Of a stretch of 37,894 nucleotides of DNA, positions 7,297-13,909 are shown in pieces. How positions within the stretch are numbered: the stretch's first letter is position 1; each line of letters begins with the position of its first letter. Below the pieces are notes generated by a model. That model made no database searches. It was given only the letters and a program-made list of their open reading frames with translations, and was not told the origin of the DNA. The translations under genes and the position numbers were made by a program. This DNA comes from RGIG426 sp045598065 (lineage in GTDB: Bacteria; Bacillota; Clostridia; Oscillospirales; Acutalibacteraceae). The stretch lies in assembly GCA_045598065.1 (NCBI GenBank), contig JAZLLJ010000017.1, positions 1-37,894 on the forward strand, in the 5' to 3' direction.

Positions 7297-7968
7297 ATGG
7301 AAGAAATCACGGTGCGCGGTTTATACGATTTGTCGCGCACACGGGGAGCGGCGATTTTTGAAAACGTCAAATATCCGTGGGCGATTTTGGGACGATTAGA
7401 ACCGTTTTTGGCGGCGCTCGGACGATCGCTGCCGAAAGAGGAATTCGAGGAGAGAAGCCCCGGCGTGTTTGTAGCACGGGATGCGGCGGTGGCGGAAAGT
7501 GCGGTGCTATGTGCGCCGTCTGTTGTGGACCACGAGACGGAACTACGGCCGGGCGCGTATTTGCGCGGCAGTGTGCTTGTTGGCAAAAATGCGGTCATCG
7601 GCAACAGCTGCGAAATCAAAAACGCCTTGTTGTTCGACGGCGCACAAGTGCCGCATTTCAACTATGTGGGCGATTCGGTGCTGGGGTATTATGCCCATTT
7701 GGGCGCAGGTGCGGTGACATCCAACTTCAAAAGCGACGGCTCGTGCATCACCATCCGCGCAGGGGATATCTGCTTTGATACCGCTCGTAACAAGGTTGGT
7801 TCGTTCCTCGGCGACGGCGCGGAAATCGGGTGTGGCGCGGTGCTGTGCCCCGGCACGATTATCGGTCGCTCGGCGACGGTTTACCCACAAAGTATGGTGC
7901 GCGGTTATGTGCCGCCAGGCCATATTTTTAAGGATGCCGGTCGAATTATTCGCAAGCAGGCACGTTGA
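7297..7968 (+). CDS. Left-handed beta-helix (hexapeptide repeat) protein, GlmU/acyltransferase-like
   Basis: A 223-residue protein whose middle and C-terminal parts (about 60-205) are built of hexapeptide turns such as VLVGKNAVIGNSCEI, LGAGAVTSNF, LGDGAEIGCGAV and IIGRSATVYP. This is the left-handed parallel beta-helix of GlmU C-terminal domains and related acyltransferases. The N-terminal 60 residues are short and contain no nucleotidyltransferase motif, so it is not a full GlmU. Relatives are often named UDP-N-acetylglucosamine pyrophosphorylase-related; the substrate is unknown. The ATG has GAGGTGG just upstream. It stands alone between two terminators; a CATAAT at 7231 is the only hint of a promoter. 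Confidence 0.75.
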   Translation: MEEITVRGLYDLSRTRGAAIFENVKYPWAILGRLEPFLAALGRSLPKEEFEERSPGVFVARDAAVAESAVLCAPSVVDHETELRPGAYLRGSVLVGKNAVIGNSCEIKNALLFDGAQVPHFNYVGDSVLGYYAHLGAGAVTSNFKSDGSCITIRAGDICFDTARNKVGSFLGDGAEIGCGAVLCPGTIIGRSATVYPQSMVRGYVPPGHIFKDAGRIIRKQAR

Positions 7969-8002
7969 TTTTTATACTTTCGGTCGGATATTGTATGGGA
8001 AA

Positions 8003-8048
8003 GAAGGGGGCAAAACCGGTGGTTTTGCGCCCTTCCATTTATTTTCTT
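8003..8048 (+). terminator. Intrinsic terminator after the beta-helix gene
   Basis: A 15 bp stem with one mismatch (8003-8017 with 8021-8035, loop GGT) is followed by CATTTATTTTCTT. Confidence 0.85.
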
Positions 8049-8079
8049 AAAATTTTTGTAAATATATTAGGGAAATCCC

Positions 8080-8108
8080 TTGCAAATTTGACATTTTTTT
8101 TGTATAAT
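8080..8108 (+). promoter_or_regulatory. SigA-type promoter of the PucR-like gene and ftsEX region
   Basis: TTGCAA (8080-8085), a 17 bp spacer and a perfect TATAAT (8103-8108). The start would be near 8115, leaving a leader of about 50 nt. Confidence 0.85.
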
Positions 8109-8165
8109 GGGCACAGATGTACTTAATTAGAAGCGAAAAACTTTCTTTAAGAAGGAGAGACCGCT

Positions 8166-9251
8166 ATGTCGAACAGAGTGTTTCAGGGAATTGTCCACCA
8201 AATGCGCGATGCAATCGATTGTACGATTGGCGTTGTGGATGAAGCGATGACTATTATTGCGTGCAGTGATTTGAGCCGCGTGGGCCAGACGATGACGGAG
8301 CTGACGCCGGCGCATTTTGCCGAAGCCGATGCGTTCGCTTTCGGCAATTATACATACAAGGCGTTTGGCTCGCAGCCGACCGCCGAGTATTTGCTGTTTG
8401 TGGAGGGAACGGACGATCAGGCGAAAAAATACGCCGATTTGTTGGCGATTTCTCTCGGCGGCATCAAACAATACTACGACGAAAAATACGACGGCGGCAA
8501 CTTCGTGAAAAACGTGTTGCTGGACAACATCCTGCCGGGCGATATTTATTTGAAAGCTCGTGAACTCCACTTCAACAACGACGTGGAACGTGTGGTGTTT
8601 GTGGTGCGCGTGACCGGTGCTACCGACGTGTCGGTGTTTGACGTGCTGCAAAATCTGTTCCCCGACAAGGGCCGCGATTTTGTTATCAGCATCAACGAGT
8701 CGGACATCGCGCTTGTGAAAGAGCTCCACGCCGAGACGGACGCGAAGGATCTTGAAAATCTGGCGCAGTCCATTGTGGATACGCTGAGCGGCGAGTTCTA
8801 TACGCACGCCGTTATCGGTATCGGTACGATTATCGAGGGCATGAAAGACTTGGCTCGCTCCTTCAAAGAAGCGCAGACCGCGTTGGAAGTGGGCAAAGTG
8901 TTCGACACCGACACCAACATTATCAGCTACGACAACTTGGGCATCGCGCGACTCATCTACCAGTTGCCCACCACACTTTGCGATATGTTCTTGCGCGAAG
9001 TGTTCAAACGCGATTCTATCGACTCGCTCGACAACGAGACGTTGTTCACGATTCAAAAATTCTTTGAGAACAATTTGAACGTGTCCGAGACCTCTCGCAA
9101 ACTGTTTGTCCACCGCAACACGCTGGTCTACCGCTTGGAGAAAATCAAACGGATGACCGGCCTCGATCTCCGCGAGTTCGAGGATGCTATCGTGTTCAAA
9201 GTGGCGCTGATGGTGAAAAAATATTTGAACGCCAACCAGCCGCGACGCTGA
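8166..9251 (+). CDS. PucR/CdaR-family transcriptional regulator
   Basis: A 361-residue soluble protein. The last 70 residues form the PucR-type helix-turn-helix (NNLNVSETSRKLFVHRNTLV followed by YRLEKIKRMTGLDL). The centre (about 170-265) looks like the GGDEF-like domain of CdaR regulators, with IGIGTIIEGMKDLARSFKEA; the N-terminal 130 residues probably form a sensor domain. Family members act as activators responding to small molecules, but no sugar-acid or purine genes are nearby, so the signal here is unknown. AAGGAGAG precedes the ATG at 8166. It lies 79 bp before ftsE with a moderate hairpin between, so it may be partly cotranscribed with ftsEX and could control it. Confidence 0.85.
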   Translation: MSNRVFQGIVHQMRDAIDCTIGVVDEAMTIIACSDLSRVGQTMTELTPAHFAEADAFAFGNYTYKAFGSQPTAEYLLFVEGTDDQAKKYADLLAISLGGIKQYYDEKYDGGNFVKNVLLDNILPGDIYLKARELHFNNDVERVVFVVRVTGATDVSVFDVLQNLFPDKGRDFVISINESDIALVKELHAETDAKDLENLAQSIVDTLSGEFYTHAVIGIGTIIEGMKDLARSFKEAQTALEVGKVFDTDTNIISYDNLGIARLIYQLPTTLCDMFLREVFKRDSIDSLDNETLFTIQKFFENNLNVSETSRKLFVHRNTLVYRLEKIKRMTGLDLREFEDAIVFKVALMVKKYLNANQPRR

Positions 9252-9262
9252 GATTGGTTATT

Positions 9263-9310
9263 GCCGCCGACGGGAATCCCCTGTCGGCGTGCGTCTTGTT
9301 ATTTTCTGAT
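9263..9310 (+). terminator. Weak terminator or attenuator between regulator and ftsE
   Basis: A 7 bp stem CGCCGAC/GTCGGCG (9263-9269 with 9281-9287) with an inner GGG/CCC is followed by a T-rich but interrupted run. No clear promoter is seen between it and ftsE, so read-through seems necessary. Confidence 0.45.
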
Positions 9311-9330
9311 TTCCAAAGGAGGCGAATGGC

Positions 9331-10323
9331 TTGATTGAATTCAAGGGTGTTCACAAGGTTTACGAAAACGGCGTCAAAGCGCTGAAAGACGTCAACATTC
9401 GTATCGATAAAGGTGAATTTGTATTTATTGTGGGTGAATCCGGCGCCGGTAAATCCACGTTTCTTAAACTGATTACGCGAGAGGAAGTGCCCACCGCCGG
9501 TGAAGTGGTGGTCAACGGCTACAATTTGAGCAAACTCTCCCGTAAACAGATTCCGTATATGCGCCGCACGATGGGCGTTGTGTTCCAGGATTTCCGCCTG
9601 ATTAACAATATGAACGTCTTTGACAACGTCGCGTTCGCTATGCGCGTGATCGGCGCACCCAACCGCGAAATTCACAAGCGCGTGCCGTACGTGTTGCAAC
9701 TCGTGGGGTTGTCCGACAAAATGAGGAGCTTTCCGCTGGAACTGTCCGGCGGTGAGCAACAGCGTGTGAGCCTTGCCCGTGCGCTCGCCAACAACCCCAG
9801 CATGATTATTGCCGACGAGCCTACCGGCAACGTTGATCCGGAAATGTCCTATGAGATTATGGAATTGCTTAACGCCGTCAACCGTCTCGGTACGACCGTT
9901 ATCGTCGTTACCCACGCCCACGATTTGGTGGAGCGGTTTGACCGACGTGTGATTCATATTTCCGACGGTACGGTGGTGTCTGATTCCCAGAAGGTGAACA
10001 ATCCGGAATATTTCGACGTGATGCCGGAGCCGGATATGGACCGTGCCGCGGCCAAACGCGCCGCAAAAGAGGCTCGAAAGGCCGCCAAAATTGCCGAGAA
10101 AGAGGCAATGAAAGCGCAAAAAGCTGCACAGAAAGCCGCGAAAAAAGAACAGGCCGCCGCGAGAAAAGAGCGCGCGGAGCATCCGGATGAATCGTTGCCC
10201 ACACGGGTGACGTTGCCGCAACCGACGTTTGATGCGGAAGAGCCGGAATTTACCGTGATTGAGGATAATCCGCCGCTTGCCGCCCCGGCAGACGAGAATG
10301 CACAAGGAGGCGATGAGGCATGA
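9331..10323 (+). CDS. ftsE: Cell-division ABC ATPase FtsE with long Ala/Lys-rich tail
   Basis: FtsE pairs with FtsX at the membrane; ATP hydrolysis drives activation of wall hydrolases at the septum. The ATPase core (1-about 225) has Walker A GESGAGKST (about 35-43), the Q-loop VVFQDFRL, LSGGEQQRVSLARA (about 137), Walker B MIIADEPTGNVD and VTHAHD. FtsE is normally near 228 residues; this one is 330. The extra 100 residues form a helical-looking Ala/Lys/Glu-rich stretch (about 236-285) and an acidic Pro-rich end. The TTG at 9331 is chosen because AAAGGAGG lies 8 bp upstream; a nearby ATG is out of frame. The stop overlaps ftsX by four bases (ATGA). Confidence 0.95.
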   Translation: MIEFKGVHKVYENGVKALKDVNIRIDKGEFVFIVGESGAGKSTFLKLITREEVPTAGEVVVNGYNLSKLSRKQIPYMRRTMGVVFQDFRLINNMNVFDNVAFAMRVIGAPNREIHKRVPYVLQLVGLSDKMRSFPLELSGGEQQRVSLARALANNPSMIIADEPTGNVDPEMSYEIMELLNAVNRLGTTVIVVTHAHDLVERFDRRVIHISDGTVVSDSQKVNNPEYFDVMPEPDMDRAAAKRAAKEARKAAKIAEKEAMKAQKAAQKAAKKEQAAARKERAEHPDESLPTRVTLPQPTFDAEEPEFTVIEDNPPLAAPADENAQGGDEA

Positions 10324-11225
10324 AAATCGGAAGCCTGCGTTACCTCATAAAAGAGGGGTTCCAAAACCTGTGGCACAACCGCTTTATGGGTATTGCCTCC
10401 ATCGGCGTGCTGCTTTCCTGCCTGGTGTTGACCGGCGGCGCATATTTGCTGTTTGTCAACGTCAACGCGACGTTTGATACCCTGTATGCCCAAAACAAAG
10501 TGGTCGTTTTTGCCAAACAAGGGGCTACGGTGGAAGAACGCGATCAGCTTTGGAGAGATTTGAAAGACATCAGCAACGTGCGCGATGTGGAACTTCGCGA
10601 CCGTGACAAAATCCTTGAAGATTACAAAGAAGATTTAGGCGACGAACTGTTCACGGAATTGCAGGGCGAAAACAACCCGATGCAGGATGCGTTTGTTATC
10701 ACGTTCGCCGATTTGTCGAAATTTGATAGCACCATCTACCAAATCGAGCAGTTAAAACCGATGATTGACAATGTTTCTTCCAGCGAAAACATTGCCAAAA
10801 CGTTGACCGAATTACGCAACGCTGTTTTGCTTGCCGGCGGTTGGGTGATTGTGCTGTTGTTGCTGGTATCCTTGTTCATCATCGCCAACACCATCAAGTT
10901 GACGGTGTATAACCGCCGCCTCGAAATCGGCATTATGAAATCTGTCGGCGCCACCAACAGTTTCATCCGCGTGCCTTTCGTGGTGGAGGGTATGATGCTC
11001 GGCCTCATCGCCGGTGCTTTGGCATTCGGCACGACGTATTTTGTGTATACGCGCCTGATGGGTATGTTCTCTTTCAGTATGTTTACAAAACTGATTCCGT
11101 TCCAAGAGTTGATTTGGAAATTGGCAATCGGTTTCTTCGGCATCGGCATTTTGACCGGTGCGACCGGCAGTATTCTCTCTATGAACCGCTATCTGAAAGA
11201 CGAGGGGAGGAGCGCATTTGAATAA
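10320..11225 (+). CDS. ftsX: Cell-division membrane protein FtsX
   Basis: A 301-residue four-helix permease-like protein (helices about 23-46, 163-187, 213-240, 262-284) with a large outer domain between helices 1 and 2 (about 47-160) that contacts the wall hydrolase or its activator. RYLIKEGFQNLWHNRFMGIA and MKSVGATNSFIRVPFVVEGM are typical FtsX signatures. Length is normal. It overlaps ftsE by four bases and the next gene by eight, so translation of the three is probably coupled. FtsX does not transport; it relays ATPase movement across the membrane to a peptidoglycan hydrolase, here most likely the M23 protein encoded next. Confidence 0.95.
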   Translation: MKIGSLRYLIKEGFQNLWHNRFMGIASIGVLLSCLVLTGGAYLLFVNVNATFDTLYAQNKVVVFAKQGATVEERDQLWRDLKDISNVRDVELRDRDKILEDYKEDLGDELFTELQGENNPMQDAFVITFADLSKFDSTIYQIEQLKPMIDNVSSSENIAKTLTELRNAVLLAGGWVIVLLLLVSLFIIANTIKLTVYNRRLEIGIMKSVGATNSFIRVPFVVEGMMLGLIAGALAFGTTYFVYTRLMGMFSFSMFTKLIPFQELIWKLAIGFFGIGILTGATGSILSMNRYLKDEGRSAFE

Positions 11226-12480
11226 GAAATGGACCACTCGTTTGGTAGTGGGTATTGTGGCAATAGCGTTGACTGCCGCTTCGTTTCCTGCTTCAACGCG
11301 CTACCTGACGAAGGCGGAAAGCGCTTCTGAACTTCAAGCGCAAAAAGATGAACTGGAAGAAAAAATTGCGACGTTGGAGGAGAAAAAGACTTCTCTCAAC
11401 GACGACTTGGAAGATAAAAAACAACGGCAGGAGTATATCCAAGAGCAGATTGGCTTAAAAGAGGAAGAAATCGGTGTCAACGATGAACTGATTGCCGCTC
11501 TGCAAGAAGAACTGACGGAAAACGAGACCGAAATCACCGACCGCGAGGCGGCAATTGCCCAACGAGAAACCGACATCGAAGACCGCTTTGCCGCTTTGCA
11601 GGAACGGCTGCGTATCGTGGCGAAAACCGGTAATATGTCCACACTGCAAATGCTGTTTGATACCGACGATTACGTGGATTTTCTGCTTCGTTCGAAGGTA
11701 ATCGAGTGCATTTCCGAAAACGACCAGCGCTTGATTAACGAGATGGAGGAGGAAATCGCCTCTATCAACGGCGAAAAGAAAGTGTTAGAAGAGGACCGCG
11801 AAACGCTGAACTCGCGAATGGACGACCTTACCGCATTACAAGATGCGGCAGAGGCCGACCGTTTGGAGTTGGAGGTGCTGTATACCGAAGCGCAAGGTGT
11901 GATTATTGATCTGCAGGATGATATCGATTACGTGGATGAGCAGATTGCCTTTACCGAGGAGCAAGCCGCCGCTTTAGAGGCGGAAATCCAGGACATCCTT
12001 GCTCGCGCGGCGCAATCGGAGCACGCCAACACCCAAATTTATGAGGGCGGCACAATGTATTGGCCGTCGTCTTCCTGTTTCCTGATTACGGACACTTTCG
12101 GTTGGCGCACACTGGACGGTGCGTCCAACTTCCACGGCGGTATTGATATCGCCTGCCCCGGCTCGGCGTATGGCCGCGATATCGTTGCCGCCGAGGACGG
12201 CACGGTTATTTACGTTAACGCTTACGACAGTTGGGGCTCCGGTTGGGGCTATTATGTCATTGTGGACCACGGTGTTGATGCCTACGGCAACCACATTACC
12301 ACCCTGTATGCCCATTGTTCGAGCATTTACGTCTCCGAAGGCCAAACCGTTACCGGCGGTCAAACCTGTCTCGGCGCTATCGGTAATACCGGTTGGTCCT
12401 ACGGCTCACACCTCCATTTTGAAGTGCGTGTGGACGGAGAACGGGTAAATCCGCTCGCCGGCTACGTTGCGGCACCGTAA
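11218..12480 (+). CDS. Secreted coiled-coil M23 peptidase (EnvC-like wall hydrolase)
   Basis: A 420-residue exported protein: signal peptide (1-about 34), long coiled coil (about 37-255, rich in E, K, L and Q) and a C-terminal M23/LytM domain (about 285-415). The zinc site is intact: H306-G-G-I-D310 and H398-L-H400-F-E. It should therefore be an active peptidoglycan endopeptidase, unlike E. coli EnvC, whose LytM domain is degenerate. The coiled coil is the part that docks on FtsX in EnvC and PcsB. The TTG at 11218 has GGAGG 7 bp upstream and overlaps ftsX by eight bases. Gene order supports it as the FtsEX effector; that partnership is inferred. Confidence 0.93.
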   Translation: MNKKWTTRLVVGIVAIALTAASFPASTRYLTKAESASELQAQKDELEEKIATLEEKKTSLNDDLEDKKQRQEYIQEQIGLKEEEIGVNDELIAALQEELTENETEITDREAAIAQRETDIEDRFAALQERLRIVAKTGNMSTLQMLFDTDDYVDFLLRSKVIECISENDQRLINEMEEEIASINGEKKVLEEDRETLNSRMDDLTALQDAAEADRLELEVLYTEAQGVIIDLQDDIDYVDEQIAFTEEQAAALEAEIQDILARAAQSEHANTQIYEGGTMYWPSSSCFLITDTFGWRTLDGASNFHGGIDIACPGSAYGRDIVAAEDGTVIYVNAYDSWGSGWGYYVIVDHGVDAYGNHITTLYAHCSSIYVSEGQTVTGGQTCLGAIGNTGWSYGSHLHFEVRVDGERVNPLAGYVAAP

Positions 12481-12508
12481 CACTTAAAATTTTCCGGTTG
12501 GCATTGCC

Positions 12509-12555
12509 GCCATCGCTTGGCGTAACCACAATACGCCGAGCAACGATGGCTTTCC
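12509..12555 (+). other. Strong intergenic hairpin between M23 gene and S41 gene
   Basis: GCCATCG pairs with CGATGGC (12509-12515 with 12544-12550) and CTTGGCGT with ACGCCGAG (12516-12523 with 12533-12540), leaving a CAA bulge. Only TTTCC follows, so it is a poor terminator; it may pause transcription, protect RNA ends or mark a processing site. Confidence 0.5.
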
Positions 12556-12586
12556 AAAGATAAAAACCTCGTGAAAGGAGGCGGTC

Positions 12587-13888
12587 ATGGTGAAAAAACG
12601 AATACCTATTGCGACCACGTTGGCGTTGGTGCTGATGGCGATTGCGCTGTCGGTGTCGGCGACGATGATTTTCGCCATGGATCGTTTCAGCACGACCATC
12701 AGCAACGTCAAAGCGCGCCAAGAGCTCTTTGACTATCTGGAAAACGTGGACAAAGCGGTGCGTGACAAATACGCCGGAACGTTAGATGAAGAATTACTGA
12801 AAGAGCGGCTGGCTTCTACGTATATGCAGTCCATCGGAGACAAATATGCGGACTATTTAACGCCGGAAGAATATGCGCAAGTGCAACAGCGCATTTCCGG
12901 TACCGTGACCGGCTTCGGTTTGGAATTCACCTTGCAGACGAATCCGGATAAAATTGTGGTTTCGTCGGTGGCGGTTGGATCTCCTGCGGACCAAAAAGGC
13001 GTGAAGCCCGGCGACGAGCTTTGTGCGGCGGACGAGAAAGAAATCTCCGCGGATTCTGACGGTTTAGCCGAAATAAATGCGGAACTGGAAGATTATGCGA
13101 AGATTTTGATTACCGTGAACCGCGACGGGAAACAGTTGTCGTTTGAGTTGATTTCCGGCACGTATCCTATCATCAGCGTGACCGGGAAAATGATTGACAA
13201 TGTCGGCTATATCCGTATTTTTGATTTCAATAACACTACCGCCACGCAGTTTTCGGCGTTGGTGGAACAGCAGATTTCCACCGGTGCTCAATCGCTGATT
13301 TTTGACCTTCGTCAAAATGAGGGCGGTGTGCTTACGGCTGCCGTTGACGTGGTGGGATATTTGATGCCCCACGGCAATTTCGCCAACAGTACGGCCTCCG
13401 ACGGAACGGCGACACCGCTTTCGAGCGGCTCGGAATACAGTTTACAAATTCCTACGGTAACGTTGGTGAACAAAGCGACTTCCGGTGAGGCTGAGTTGTT
13501 TGCCGGGGTGCTTCAAGAGTTCAAAAAGACCACGGTTGTGGGCGAGAAAACGGCCGGTCGTGCGTTTGTGCAAGAATATTCCGCGATTTCCGTGGATAAC
13601 GCGGCCGTCAAATTGTCGGTGGCCGAGTTGTCCCTTTTGAAAGGCGGTTCCTGGGAAGGAAAAGGTATCGTTCCCGACCGTACGGTCGAGACGGGCAGCG
13701 ATTCGGAATATCCCGAATTGATGGAGGACGCGGACGATGCTCAATTGCAAGCGGCTCTTGAAGTGTTGAATTCCTCGACCGTGCCGACCGAACCCACCGA
13801 GCCGACGGTGCAGTCTACTGCTACCGGAACAGAAGCAGAAATCACTGCTACGGCTGCAAGCGAAACCACCAAAACCACAAAAAACTAA
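12587..13888 (+). CDS. S41 (CtpA/CtpB)-family protein lacking the Ser-Lys dyad
   Basis: A 433-residue protein with an N-terminal membrane anchor (about 7-30), a PDZ domain (about 100-185, SPADQKGVKPGDEL), an S41 core (about 200-360) and a Thr/Glu-rich tail. The fold signatures are there (VGYIRIFDF, SLIFDLRQNEGG, ELFAGVLQEF), but the expected catalytic Ser aligns with Gly300 and the Lys 25 residues on aligns with Arg325; Gln329 is kept. Ser299 is adjacent and could be argued for. CtpB is encoded beside ftsEX in B. subtilis too, so the context is familiar, yet this copy may be a non-proteolytic PDZ scaffold. AAAGGAGG precedes the ATG at 12587. Confidence 0.88.
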   Translation: MVKKRIPIATTLALVLMAIALSVSATMIFAMDRFSTTISNVKARQELFDYLENVDKAVRDKYAGTLDEELLKERLASTYMQSIGDKYADYLTPEEYAQVQQRISGTVTGFGLEFTLQTNPDKIVVSSVAVGSPADQKGVKPGDELCAADEKEISADSDGLAEINAELEDYAKILITVNRDGKQLSFELISGTYPIISVTGKMIDNVGYIRIFDFNNTTATQFSALVEQQISTGAQSLIFDLRQNEGGVLTAAVDVVGYLMPHGNFANSTASDGTATPLSSGSEYSLQIPTVTLVNKATSGEAELFAGVLQEFKKTTVVGEKTAGRAFVQEYSAISVDNAAVKLSVAELSLLKGGSWEGKGIVPDRTVETGSDSEYPELMEDADDAQLQAALEVLNSSTVPTEPTEPTVQSTATGTEAEITATAASETTKTTKN

Positions 13889-13909
13889 CTTCTTCAAGGA
13901 GGAACTGAA

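Noticed and set aside
8088..8108. TTGACA at 8088 as -35 box for the TATAAT at 8103
   Set aside because: The spacing is only 9 bp; TTGCAA at 8080 gives the proper 17 bp.
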